From: Candidatus Poribacteria bacterium
GTDB taxonomy: Bacteria; Poribacteria; WGA-4E; WGA-3G
Length of the DNA: 64,000 nt
Reading direction: 5' to 3'
Assembly (NCBI GenBank): GCA_022821495.1
Contig: JAJEDN010000056.1
Span: 41,628 to 105,627 of the forward strand
Made by a program: the position numbers and the translations under genes
Notes under the pieces: generated by a model
Databases searched by the model: none
Seen by the model: only the letters and a program-made list of their open reading frames with translations
What the model was told of the DNA's origin: nothing
Shown here: positions 53,537 to 63,204 of the stretch, piece after piece
How positions within the stretch are numbered: position 1 is the first letter of the stretch
Layout: every line of letters begins with the position of its first letter

Positions 53537-53767
53537 TCTTACAGTCCCCGTGATAAGGGGCGGTGGATGCCCACACGGGAGACCTCATCCCGTTGATTCT
53601 TTAGCGGGTTAAATATCCTCACGCATATCAAAATCCCCTGATAAGGGGGATTTAGGGGGTTTTGTATTTAGCCGTTCCAAGTCCGCCTGATAAAGGAAAT
53701 AGAGTGTGTGATAGTCAAGTCCACTCAAAGTCCCCCTGATAAGGGGGATTTAGGGGGTTTTGTATTT
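53537..53767. repeat. Repeat cluster downstream of the DUF559 gene
   Basis: CCCCCTGATAAGGGGG units plus about 90-bp unit GTCCGCCTGATAAAGGAAATAGAGTGTGTGATAGTCAAGTCC...TTTAGGGGGTTTTGTATTTAG. Confidence 0.88.
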
Positions 53768-54214
53768 AGCCGATTTTATCACAGATATACGTTGGCATAA
53801 ATTCTGATACACCCCTTCAAGATTATTCAGCACTTCTGCGTTAGTGTATCGAATCACTTCAACACCATATTTGTTAAGATTTTCAGTTCTGCGTTTATCA
53901 TATTGTTCTTGATCTGCGTGCGTATCGCCATCAATCTCAATAGCGATCATAAGTTCAGGACAATAGAAATCAACAATATATTCATCCAAAGGCTTTTGCC
54001 GAGTAAATTTTAGATTGTCCAATCGTTTATTCGCCAACACTTCATACCAGAGTTTCTTTTCTGCCGAGGTTGGATTTTTACGATTTTCGCGCGCCTTTTG
54101 TTTTAGGGCTTTATTGTAAGAAATATAACCCCCCTTGCCCCCCTTATCAGGGGGGTAAGAGTGTCCGCTCACCCGCTGTTGCCTGCCTGCTTTCGCTTTA
54201 TGTTTCATCATCAT
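53750..54214 (-). CDS. DUF559 (VSR-like endonuclease) domain protein with repeat-derived N- and C-terminal segments
   Basis: NPTSAEKKLWYEVLANKRLDNLKFTRQKPLDEYIVDFYCPELMIAIEIDGDTHADQEQYDKRRTENL. SYPPDKGGKGGY comes from repeat 54128-54157; KTP* comes from the repeat at 53750. Confidence 0.88.
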   Translation of the reverse strand: MMMKHKAKAGRQQRVSGHSYPPDKGGKGGYISYNKALKQKARENRKNPTSAEKKLWYEVLANKRLDNLKFTRQKPLDEYIVDFYCPELMIAIEIDGDTHADQEQYDKRRTENLNKYGVEVIRYTNAEVLNNLEGVYQNLCQRISVIKSAKYKTP

Positions 54215-54249
54215 CTTTTAAAACTTAAGGACTCACGCACAACTTCTTA

Positions 54250-54512
54250 CAGTCCCCTGATAAAGGAAATAGAGTGTGTAATAGTCAAGTTCGCTCAAAG
54301 TCCCCCTGATAAGGGGGATTTAGGGGGTTTTGTATTTAGTCTTTCCAAGTTCCCCTGATAAAGGAAATAGAGTGTGTAATAGTCAAGTTCGCTCAAAGTC
54401 CCCCTGATAAGGGGGATTTAGGGGGTTAACTCATTTCCTTTTACAGTCCGCCTGATAAGGGGCGATGAATGCTCTAAGGCATTCATCCCGTTGATTCTTT
54501 AGGGGGTTAAAT
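54250..54512. repeat. Repeat cluster upstream of the DUF559 gene
   Basis: Two tandem about 90-bp units CCTGATAAAGGAAATAGAGTGTGTAATAGTCAAGTTCGCTCAAAGTCCCCCTGATAAGGGGGATTTAGGGGGTT. Confidence 0.9.
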
Positions 54513-54580
54513 CGGTAAAATCGTCCCTTTTTGCCGAATTTGGGTCTGTCCTAACGACTAATACTTTTTTCAAACTGGCG

Positions 54581-56275
54581 TTATTGGTTACGAAGCTCCT
54601 CAAAGTATGCTTCCGCTGCTCGCGTTTCTGCGGCATGCGACATATTATAACGTTCGCACAGCCCGATATATGCGTCAATCAGGGTCTGCCGTTTTTCGGA
54701 TGCCATGTCACCGCCTGCGACGAGCATCGCTTTGTAAGCTGGGATAGATGCTTTTTCGACACGTTCCCGAATCTCAGGTTTTTCAGCGAGTGTTAACGCT
54801 TGCTGGAAATAGTCAAAAACTTTCTGAGCACTCTCCGCATCTAAGCCGACATCTTCGGGGGTCGGGAAACATCGCGGATGGAGACCTTTCGATTCAACAG
54901 TGTCGTGGAGGAAGGTAATATATTCCAAAATTGCCGGTGCCGCGGTTTCGTAGTGAAGATTTACGAATTCGTTTAAAAGTGCTTCAGCGTCAAGGTGAGG
55001 ATCCCAGATAAGGTGTGAGATGAGGTAATTCCGCAGATCGGAAAACTCGCCTGTTAACCCGTTGCCGTTCGCCTGCATAAATACACCTTTGGCGTTGTTA
55101 CTCAGGAAGTAGCGGACATTTGGAGCAATACTCCGTAAGTTCGGGAACGGCAGATCATAAGCACGGAAATTGGTATTGTAATTCCAAATCCAGATGTCGT
55201 CACAGATTTTTCCCCACGCGTTGGTATCTTGGCAAAAGGCTCGGTTCTGCTCGCAATCCGGGTTGTCAATCGCGTGCAGCGTACAACATTCAATGCTACA
55301 GAGTTGAATCTGCACATTGTGCCGAGGCGTTACCGTCTTCGGTGGTTTGCGAGTGTACCAATACGCCAGTGTCCCAACTTTAACGTGCGGATGTGCTTTC
55401 TCAATCCGTTCCGCAACAGCATTGACGAACGTCAGATTCGATCCCATCGGCGAATCTTCCGCCTCGTTAAGGGCTTCGCACGTTTCACACCGACAGTATG
55501 CCGCCGTATCCGCCTGACTTACACTGATATTGGTGGCTTCTGGTCGATCCGTGAGCTGCTGAATCGCGGACGCTGCAGCGATTTCAATCACTTCGGGGTT
55601 TGTTACACATAGCTGCGGCCCACCGCCATGCGTATTCGTATCCCGTTTCCCTTCTACGAGTGCATAGTACTCAGGATGGTTCTCGCCGTATGTACCGTAA
55701 GGCACTAACGCGTGAAATGAGTGGTTGATCAACTGCTGTTGCGTTTTCCCGCCGAGGTTTTCCGCGTCCGTAACGGTGTTGACTTTCCGTTTCGCCGCAA
55801 ATGCCGGATTCTCAGAGTTCTCTCGGTAATAACTCCAACGGAACGAAAAAGGCGGGGAGTAGGTGTAACTGCCACACGGGATTTTCAACGCAGATGCATC
55901 GGGTATATGCGTATGCGCAGCGGTTAAAAATCGGATGCCGACGAGTTCTTCAAGGAACTGATAGACAGCATAGAGCACACCGCGCGGCAGACCGCCTCGG
56001 ATCTGAACATGGTCATTTTCAACGCTGATTTGGATATCCTCATCACCCAATGTCGTCAATGCGCCAATAGTGATCTGCCCGTTAGTGCCTTTCTGTGTCG
56101 TAACGAGGGGTAGTGTTAAACCGGTTGCTGGGTTGAACCCATTTTGGAACTCTTCGGCGGCGTATTTTTCAGAAGCGGAAGCGTCGTCGGAAACAGTGAT
56201 ACACCAATCCTGAATCGCCGAAATCGCTAAATCGCCACCAGTAGAATGAAAGGTGAGTGTTTTCTGAGTTGACAT
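54581..56275 (-). CDS. DUF4838 domain-containing protein (glycosidase-like)
   Basis: ASASEKYAAEEFQNGFNPATGLTLPLV; GVLYAVYQFLEELVGIRFLTAAHTHIP; ISVSQADTAAYCRCETCEALNEAEDSPMGSNLTFVNAVAERI. Confidence 0.8.
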   Translation of the reverse strand: MSTQKTLTFHSTGGDLAISAIQDWCITVSDDASASEKYAAEEFQNGFNPATGLTLPLVTTQKGTNGQITIGALTTLGDEDIQISVENDHVQIRGGLPRGVLYAVYQFLEELVGIRFLTAAHTHIPDASALKIPCGSYTYSPPFSFRWSYYRENSENPAFAAKRKVNTVTDAENLGGKTQQQLINHSFHALVPYGTYGENHPEYYALVEGKRDTNTHGGGPQLCVTNPEVIEIAAASAIQQLTDRPEATNISVSQADTAAYCRCETCEALNEAEDSPMGSNLTFVNAVAERIEKAHPHVKVGTLAYWYTRKPPKTVTPRHNVQIQLCSIECCTLHAIDNPDCEQNRAFCQDTNAWGKICDDIWIWNYNTNFRAYDLPFPNLRSIAPNVRYFLSNNAKGVFMQANGNGLTGEFSDLRNYLISHLIWDPHLDAEALLNEFVNLHYETAAPAILEYITFLHDTVESKGLHPRCFPTPEDVGLDAESAQKVFDYFQQALTLAEKPEIRERVEKASIPAYKAMLVAGGDMASEKRQTLIDAYIGLCERYNMSHAAETRAAEAYFEELRNQ

Positions 56276-56363
56276 GATTCCTCCTTCCGGACTTACTATG
56301 CATGCTGGCGGGGTTTGATGAAGTTTAAGAAAATGTTTCAGTAATTCTATATTTTCCCCAGGC

Positions 56364-56393
56364 CCGGTAGGTTCGGTTTCCTAACCGAACCGG
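56364..56393. repeat. Hairpin CCGGTAGGTTCGGTTTCCTAACCGAACCGG
   Basis: Inverted repeat; second intact copy at 59309-59338. Confidence 0.8.
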
Positions 56394-56463
56394 ACAGCCC
56401 CCAGAAATTACCGAATGAATAAATTAATCTTCATAAACCCCGTCAGCAGTGGGGCTGCTGTCC

Positions 56464-57729
56464 TTATGACGTGTTCACAGTGTCTTGCTCCACTGCCGCC
56501 GCGTCCGCTTGATATTTCTGTTCGTTGAACAACACAATAAAGACGATCGCAGCAATAACCGTTATGACAATCGGCACCATAAATATTTTTGCCCATGCAT
56601 GTCCACCCTCCGGATAAGCGAAGTAATCATGCACGCGACCACTGACAATATGCCCCACCAACATCCCGAACCCGTTCGTGACAAAGAGGAGCAGTGCTTG
56701 CGAACTCGCACGGATGTCCTTGGCACTCAATCGTTCCACAGCAATCATACCACCGACGAAAAAGAACGAGTAACAGATGCCGTGCAGTGTCTGCGCCCCG
56801 ACAACCAACCACACAGGTTGACCAATAGCGAAGATGGCGTAACGAACGGGCCATGCAAGGATGCCCAGAAAGATAGTAAACCGCATACCGAACCGACGCA
56901 GACACGGAAAGAGTAGGATCATGAGCAAAACCTCGGCAACCTGTCCGAGACTCATCGAGAAATTAGCACTACTTCCCGCAAGTCCAACGCCATGCTCCGC
57001 TTCAGTTAGAAAAAGGTAAGTTAAGTTGTAATAGAAAGGGAGTTCAATAGCGACAACGAAGGAGATAATCAGAAGCACAGCGAAATTTCGGTTTGCGACA
57101 AGTGAGAAAGCTTCGAGGAAGGCGTAAGGGTTCTTTGCGGCTTTGCTCGGGGGGGTATTCGGGAGTGTCAAGCAGTAAGCGCCCATAATGAAGGAAAGCA
57201 CAGCACCAAAGAGGAGGCAGTCACCGACATGTGGAAGCGTTGTCTCTTGTCCTTCCCAGAATCGGAGATACAGGCTCAAGATCCAGTTAATCGCAACCCA
57301 TCCGAGCGTTCCGAAGACGCGGATATTTCCGAATTTATCGGATTGTCCCATGTGATGGAAAGCGATCGCGTTGGTGAGTGCGATTGTCGGCATATAGAGA
57401 ACAGCATGTAGAAAAATCGTTGCCCACATCATGGGGAAGGATGTCTGTTTCCAAGCGATCAAAAGGCAGACACCCCCCAGTAGATGAGAGATCGCCGCGA
57501 ACACCTGTGCCGGCATCAAGCGATCCGCGATCCACCCCGCGATGATAGGCGAGATTATCGAACCGATCGCAGTCGTGCCAAAGACGTAGCTAATCTGTTT
57601 ACCGCTGAACCCAAGATTTTGCATGTGACCAGCGATAAGCACTGCCCACGCACCCCATATAGCGAACTGTAGAAACATCATCCCAGACAGCCGTGCGAAG
57701 GTTCCAAACTCTCTGCGTCTATCTTCCAT
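56464..57729 (-). CDS. MFS transporter, nucleoside:H+ symporter (NupG)-like
   Basis: RLSGMMFLQFAIWGAWAVLIAGHMQNLGFSGKQISYVFGTTAIGSIISPIIAGWIADR; start moved to MEDRRREFG because the upstream codons lie in a repeat. Confidence 0.82.
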   Translation of the reverse strand: MEDRRREFGTFARLSGMMFLQFAIWGAWAVLIAGHMQNLGFSGKQISYVFGTTAIGSIISPIIAGWIADRLMPAQVFAAISHLLGGVCLLIAWKQTSFPMMWATIFLHAVLYMPTIALTNAIAFHHMGQSDKFGNIRVFGTLGWVAINWILSLYLRFWEGQETTLPHVGDCLLFGAVLSFIMGAYCLTLPNTPPSKAAKNPYAFLEAFSLVANRNFAVLLIISFVVAIELPFYYNLTYLFLTEAEHGVGLAGSSANFSMSLGQVAEVLLMILLFPCLRRFGMRFTIFLGILAWPVRYAIFAIGQPVWLVVGAQTLHGICYSFFFVGGMIAVERLSAKDIRASSQALLLFVTNGFGMLVGHIVSGRVHDYFAYPEGGHAWAKIFMVPIVITVIAAIVFIVLFNEQKYQADAAAVEQDTVNTS

Positions 57730-57742
57730 AGTAGGTCTCCTC

Positions 57743-58017
57743 TCAAAGTCCCCCTGATAAGGGGCGGTGAATGCCCATAAGGCATTCATACCGTTGATTC
57801 TTTAGGGGGTTGACTTTCTCAAACTCAAAGTCCCCCTGATAAGGGGCGGTGAATGCCCATAAGGCATTCATACCGTTGATTCTTTAGGGGGTTAACTTTT
57901 CCGATCAAAGTCCCCCTGATAAGGGGCGGTGAATGCCCATAAGGCATTCATACCGTTGATTCTTTAGGGGGTTTCTTCCTTTCAAAGTCCCCCTGATAAG
58001 GGGGATTTAGGGGGTTG
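57743..58017. repeat. Four tandem CCCCCTGATAAGGGG repeats, three with the inserted GAATGCCCATAAGGCATTC hairpin
   Basis: AAAGTCCCCCTGATAAGGGGCGGTGAATGCCCATAAGGCATTCATACCGTTGATTCTTTAGGGGGTT x3, followed by one simple copy. Confidence 0.92.
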
Positions 58018-58026
58018 ACTTCGCCT

Positions 58027-59076
58027 TTACACCCAATCCCCAATCGAATCTATTGACCGCACCACGTGCATCCCCGCATCCGAAGCCTTAGCAAACGCAG
58101 CATCCGCAGGTACTGTATAATCTACGATGCCCGGCACAACAACCGGTGAAGTCAGATCATCCACCAAATAGATTTTCTTCGCTAACGCTATATCGGTTTC
58201 CTCAATTTCTGTAAGCAAGTCGTTAACAGTCCACGCAACACAATGGCTCTTCGCCTGCCCCGCGATAATGACTCGGTCGTATCCGAGAAGTATTTGGAGA
58301 AACGCACTATTTTTCGTTGCGATTGGCTGACCGTCCGCGTCGTTAAGCACTTCTGGACGTAAGACAGAATAGTTTTCAGTCAACGGATTTTGCCCTTTAA
58401 TCTCGTAATGGACTTGCGTCTTACGCGCAATCGTATGGAAAAAGCAGGCTTCATCGACAGCCGAAACAACGGCATGCCCGATCCCACCGAGCATTGCGTG
58501 ATAGGGCCAGATCGCAAGCGGATATTTACCATCCGCAGTCAGCGTTTTGACATAGTGTTCACCGTACGCTTTGAGCCACGCGTATTGGTTTGATGCTGGA
58601 ATGTGGTTCGGGAGATTTAAGATGCTAATAACGGCAGGATTGACACGCCATTTCCCTGTCTCAATGTCTTCTGCCGTGATCAGCGTCTGTAACGGCAGTG
58701 GATGCTCACCCGCATCGTTAATCCAAAAGACTTCGTGGAATATCTGCATCGCCGTATGCGTATCCAGTGTACAAGCAATCTTAGTAATATGCGGTAAATT
58801 CCGATAGATAAACTGGCACAACCGGATATTGTCCTCCACCGCGCCAGTTCCCGACCTACCACCGACGAACAGTTCAAAACCCGGAATACAGAATGTATTT
58901 TGGACATCCACAAGGAGCAGACAGGTCCGAAGATCATCATCAGATGCCGGAGGGATTGCGTGTTGCGCTGCCCAAGCGAGTGCCTCTTGCTGCCGTTCTT
59001 GGTAAGGGATCCGCCAGACTTGGTCTACCTGATTGGCATCGAAGTGCTGCGGGAGTGGAAGTTGTGGTGCAGACAT
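58027..59076 (-). CDS. Isochorismatase/nicotinamidase-like cysteine hydrolase family protein
   Basis: TCLLLVDVQNTFCIPGFELFVGG; YDRVIIAGQAKSHCVAWTVNDLL. Confidence 0.82.
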   Translation of the reverse strand: MSAPQLPLPQHFDANQVDQVWRIPYQERQQEALAWAAQHAIPPASDDDLRTCLLLVDVQNTFCIPGFELFVGGRSGTGAVEDNIRLCQFIYRNLPHITKIACTLDTHTAMQIFHEVFWINDAGEHPLPLQTLITAEDIETGKWRVNPAVISILNLPNHIPASNQYAWLKAYGEHYVKTLTADGKYPLAIWPYHAMLGGIGHAVVSAVDEACFFHTIARKTQVHYEIKGQNPLTENYSVLRPEVLNDADGQPIATKNSAFLQILLGYDRVIIAGQAKSHCVAWTVNDLLTEIEETDIALAKKIYLVDDLTSPVVVPGIVDYTVPADAAFAKASDAGMHVVRSIDSIGDWV

Positions 59077-59090
59077 TTTTTTTATCCTTT

Positions 59091-59228
59091 AGGACTTACG
59101 CAGCCGCCCGCGCAGTCGGGGTTTGAAACCCCGCTTGCTTGCTTACGCAGCCGCCCGCGCAGTCGGGGTTTGTAACCCCGCTTGCAGCGCGTCAGACGTT
59201 CGTTATCATAGAAAAATGCGTAAGTCCT
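59091..59228. repeat. MITE-like element with AGGACTTACGCA / TGCGTAAGTCCT ends and internal GGGGTTTGAAACCCC hairpins
   Basis: 12-bp TIRs at 59091-59102 and 59217-59228. Confidence 0.78.
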
Positions 59229-59308
59229 ATCCTTTTTGCCGTTAGTGTATCTATAACTGTAACCATAAGTGTCAATTGTAGAAAAAATTAGCCGTCTTCG
59301 CCCGCGGC

Positions 59309-59338
59309 CCGGTAGGTTCGGTTTCCCAACCGAACCGG
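59309..59338. repeat. Hairpin CCGGTAGGTTCGGTTTCCCAACCGAACCGG
   Basis: Inverted repeat, near-identical to 56364-56393. Confidence 0.8.
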
Positions 59339-59524
59339 CTCCTACACAGAACCCTTGAAGGCTTCAAACGCCTCCTGAATCCCGTAGGGATGGTATCTGT
59401 GTAGAATGATATTGGGAATTTTATAGAATTTTACGGTTTTTAGCAACAAAAATCGGTTGCTATCTGTCATATATATACGATACAATAGAGTAACATTCTC
59501 CAGTTAATATCTTTTAGCATTAGT

Positions 59525-59684
59525 AGAACTTACGCATTTCCGTTTTATAGTCCCCTTGATAAGTGGGATTTAGGATAAGTGGGATTTAGGGGTAAAAGAT
59601 GGTCTCAAAGTCCCCCTGATAAGGGGGATTTAGGGGGTTTGTGGATTTAGGGGGTTACCGAAATTACTATTTTGCGTAAGTCCT
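59525..59684. repeat. MITE-like element with AGAACTTACGCA / TGCGTAAGTCCT ends filled with CCCCCTGATAAGGGGG repeats
   Basis: TIRs at 59525-59536 and 59673-59684. Confidence 0.75.
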
Positions 59685-59711
59685 AATTTAGAAGGTTTTC
59701 AGGGAAAATAG

Positions 59712-60311
59712 ATGAAAAAATTTTTTAAGCCGCTTCCAGACTTAGACGAGCGACTGGATCAGGTCAACGAACGCGTCCGGCGAGCCCGCAGAACTTTAGA
59801 ATGGCGAACACGAGAAGCGCGGATCCCCCTTGATATTCAAGAAGACTTCGGTATCTCTGAATTGCAAGGCGATGTGATGCTCGTTTCACGTGATGACCAT
59901 TTACATGACAAGGTCCGAAACCTTATCCGATCCGAAGGCTATGGATGTGATTTTCCAGAACGAAGTTCCGAAGCCATCGGTCTATTAAAAATACGCAAAT
60001 ATCGGATGGTAATCGCTGACTATACCCGTCGCATGCGAGGACGGCTCTTTGACTACATCAGACGGTATCACCCGCATATCAAAATTGTCGCAATTGTCCG
60101 TGATAATGACCAAGGACAACGCGCAATGAGAGCCGGCAGCTACAGTTATTTGTTAGGACGCGGTTTTGACCCAGAGCAGTTGCGGACATGTCTCACGAGT
60201 GCTATTAAATTAAACCATCAGGCATGCTGGTTATTAACGCACGGTGAACGCTGCAACCGCTCATGTGTTGATGATTTCCAGTCCGATGCAGACTTTGCAG
60301 AAATCGAATAA
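59712..60311 (+). CDS. Response-regulator receiver-like domain protein
   Basis: GDVMLVSRDDHLHDKVRNLIRSEGYGCDFPERSSEAIGLLKIRKYRMVIADYTRRMRGRLFDYIRRYHPHIKIVAIVRD has receiver-fold character. Confidence 0.6.
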   Translation: MKKFFKPLPDLDERLDQVNERVRRARRTLEWRTREARIPLDIQEDFGISELQGDVMLVSRDDHLHDKVRNLIRSEGYGCDFPERSSEAIGLLKIRKYRMVIADYTRRMRGRLFDYIRRYHPHIKIVAIVRDNDQGQRAMRAGSYSYLLGRGFDPEQLRTCLTSAIKLNHQACWLLTHGERCNRSCVDDFQSDADFAEIE

Positions 60312-60330
60312 AGCACAGTACTGGGTCTTC

Positions 60331-60563
60331 AAAGTCCCCTGATAAGGGGCGGTGAATGCCCATAAGGCATTCATACCCGGTGAATGCCCATAAGGCATTC
60401 ATACCGTTGATTCTGATTCTTTAGGGGGTTTCTTCCTCTGAAAATCCCTTTGAGTAAGTGGGATTTGTGGGGTTTCTTCCTCTCAAAGTCGCCCTGACAA
60501 GGGGGATTTAGGCGGTTGACTCTTCCTCTCAAAGTCCCCCTGATAAGGGGGATTTAGGGGGTT
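60331..60563. repeat. Repeat cluster with a doubled GGTGAATGCCCATAAGGCATTCATACC module
   Basis: Direct reading. Confidence 0.88.
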
Positions 60564-60644
60564 GACTTTAGCAGCGCATCCGATTGACCAGAAACCCGTT
60601 TTTGACATCGGAAAAAACGGAGCAAAAACTTAATATCTAAAAAT

Positions 60645-61193
60645 ATGGCAACAAATTTAGAGTTTAAAGCACACTATCAACCGCTTAAGAGTCTCTATCC
60701 AAAGTTAACTGAATTAAAGGCGACCCATCGTGAAACCATAAATCAAATTGATACGTATTTTTATGTGACGCAGGTAAAAGATCCCGCTATATTAGAAGTC
60801 TGCAAACCACGTCTCAAATTACGTGAGATCAGCGAGACAGGTGAAGGTTGGCTCATCTACTATGAGCGCCCGAATCACAACGAGTCGCGTTATAGCCAGT
60901 ACCAACTCAGTGAAGTAACGAATCCGTCAACCCTTAAAACATTGCTAACCGCTGCTCTGGAGATCGAAACAATTGTCCAAAAACAACGAGAGGTCTGGAT
61001 GTTCAAAAACACCCGTATCCATCTGGATAGAGTTGCCGATTTAGGGCAATTTGTCGAATTGGAAACAGTGTTTCAAGGACAAACGGAAACCGAAGCGATA
61101 GACGAACACCAGCACGTTAAAAATACACTACATTTAGGCACTGCCGACCCGGTTGCTGTCTCCTATAGCGACCTCGTTATGCAAAAGTCATGA
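60645..61193 (+). CDS. CYTH domain (class IV adenylate cyclase-like) protein
   Basis: NLEFKAHY; QIDTYFYV; RLKLREI; IHLDRVADLGQFVELETVF. Confidence 0.82.
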   Translation: MATNLEFKAHYQPLKSLYPKLTELKATHRETINQIDTYFYVTQVKDPAILEVCKPRLKLREISETGEGWLIYYERPNHNESRYSQYQLSEVTNPSTLKTLLTAALEIETIVQKQREVWMFKNTRIHLDRVADLGQFVELETVFQGQTETEAIDEHQHVKNTLHLGTADPVAVSYSDLVMQKS

Positions 61194-62158
61194 TCGATTT
61201 TGGGGACACCTGTATCACAAGATTTCGGAGAAATTAAAATGAATTATTCAACATATCAGAAAATTTTAGAAGGATACGAAGGCGTGGATAGTATCAAACG
61301 GAGCAAACTCCTAAGAGTCTATCTACACATTCCATCGCTGCCAAAATTACGGGCGATCCGTGCATCGTTGGCGGAACTAAAAAAAACATTTAGACTCCCA
61401 GATGGTTCTCGGATGTGTCTTTCAAACGGAAAATAGCACAGCATATCTTCCACAATATAGCACCCAATCCAGAATAACCAAAGAAGCGCGCCCCAAGCGC
61501 GCTTCTTCTTTTTTTCCGGTGTACTCGAAGAAATCCGCAGAAATCCCCAAGCAAAACACCAAGATCCGTTATGTGGTAACTTGCGTTATACTATAGTTTG
61601 GACAATTCGTGTCGTGTGTGCGTTAATTTTTCAAGGGGAAACCCTGTATTTTCCTAAGAGTCACAAACTGATGAAGATTAATTTTTTAATTCGGTAATGT
61701 TGGAACGTGCGATAAATCGCACTACTACGAACTCGCCCGTTTGTAGTAGGGCAATTCATTGCCCGTCAATTACCGAAATATTTTATTAAACCTCATGAAG
61801 TCTATGTACGAAAGAGGGTGTTGCTATAGAATCTCTGCGAAATGCTGCGAAATGCTGCGAAAATTTCCGTAGTTTGTTATAAAACATAATATATTTTAAG
61901 TATATTATATAAAGTGTGAGGTCGAGTTATTGGGTAGTGGTAGGTCATTGAATGGCACTGGAACGCAAAACGGAAGGTATTACACGGGCACCGCTTTTGT
62001 GCTATACTTTGCTCATCACCCAAGTTACCACTCTCGTACCACAAGCTTCCAGTTTGTGGCTCTATGACCCTGCTCCACCCTCCGAAAAATCTTGAACGTT
62101 CCTGATACATCGTGTATAATGCACCTAAACCGAATACCTGCAAACGCGGAGGTTTTAA

Positions 62159-62488
62159 ATGAAAAGCACTAAACTTGTTGTCGGACACCTCATAAACGAT
62201 GAACTGCTCGTCAAGTCTATTCCAACCTCAAAACATTTGGATTGGCTCAAGTGGTTGGAAGCTGAAGAACTCGTTGAATTCTTCGCGGAATTGTTAAAAT
62301 TAATAACGCGGATATCAGAAGGGAAAAAAGACGTTGGCACACTCACAATGTTTCTCTCCGGATGGCGTGAAACCGCCTTGATTAATTCAGAACCCGATGT
62401 TTTGGCAGATATTGCTGAGGCGGAACAGGAATTGGATGCTGGTGGCGGAAAGCCGTGGTCACAAATCAAAGAGGAGATTGGGCTGTGA
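62159..62488 (+). CDS. Putative antitoxin of a RelE-type toxin-antitoxin pair
   Basis: 109-aa ORF overlapping the downstream RelE-like ORF (CTGTGAATC). Confidence 0.6.
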   Translation: MKSTKLVVGHLINDELLVKSIPTSKHLDWLKWLEAEELVEFFAELLKLITRISEGKKDVGTLTMFLSGWRETALINSEPDVLADIAEAEQELDAGGGKPWSQIKEEIGL

Positions 62489-62766
62489 ATCGTCAGCCAT
62501 ACACCCTTGAGCCACTGCCGAGAAAAGTCGAAAACTTCATCAAGCGACGGGATCTGGCAACCCAGGGACGAATTAATAGTGCCTTTGAGCACATTATCCA
62601 CTCACCATTTAGGCATGAGAATCCTACAACAATCAAGCCACTCTATGGAAAAAAAAGTGACCGTTATCGTTACCGGATAGGAGATATTCGTTTCATTTAC
62701 CGAGTTGACAGGGATAATCGACTCATCCGCATTGTACAAATTGACAATCGCGGCGACATTTACTAA
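62485..62766 (+). CDS. RelE/ParE family toxin
   Basis: IIHSPFRHENPTTIKPLYGKKSDRYRYRIGDIRFIYRVDRDNRLIRIVQIDNRGDIY; GTG start overlapping antitoxin TGA. Confidence 0.78.
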   Translation: MNRQPYTLEPLPRKVENFIKRRDLATQGRINSAFEHIIHSPFRHENPTTIKPLYGKKSDRYRYRIGDIRFIYRVDRDNRLIRIVQIDNRGDIY

Positions 62767-62999
62767 CCAAGACTGACACAAATAGGATGGACTTTCCTAT
62801 GATAATAGTAGTTGCCACTCACGAGTTTTTGAACATTTGAATAAGATTTTTCAGGTGTTTCTTTACCCCGTATGAAGATTAATTTATTAATTCGGTAATT
62901 CCGTATTCTCCACAAAGCCGTTCATCCGCACCGCAGGCGAGGTTTGTAACCTCGCCGAATTACTTGGATTAAAATAACGCACTTTGCTACTAATTTGCC

Positions 63000-63062
63000 C
63001 TCAAAGTCCCCCTGATAAGGGGCGGTGAATGCCACACGGAGAACCTTCATACCGTTGATTCA
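63000..63062. repeat. CCCCCTGATAAGGGG repeat with inserted module
   Basis: AAAGTCCCCCTGATAAGGGGCGGTGAATGCC...CATACCGTTGATTC. Confidence 0.75.
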
Positions 63063-63204
63063 TGCGAAGTGCTTCATGTGGTCCCAAGCAGATCGGTTCG
63101 TAGTAGTGCGATTCATCGCACGTCGCGTAGCCCAACAAGAAAGCCACCGACTGAAATAGCCAATGGCTTTCTTGCAATTTGATTGATATAGATTTACAAC
63201 AGTT

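Noticed and set aside
57729-57789. N-terminal MNALWAFTAPYQGDFERRPT extension of the MFS protein, and ORF 60205..60402
   Set aside because: Both start within the GAATGCC...GGCATTC repeat; the MFS protein has a better start at MEDRRREFG.
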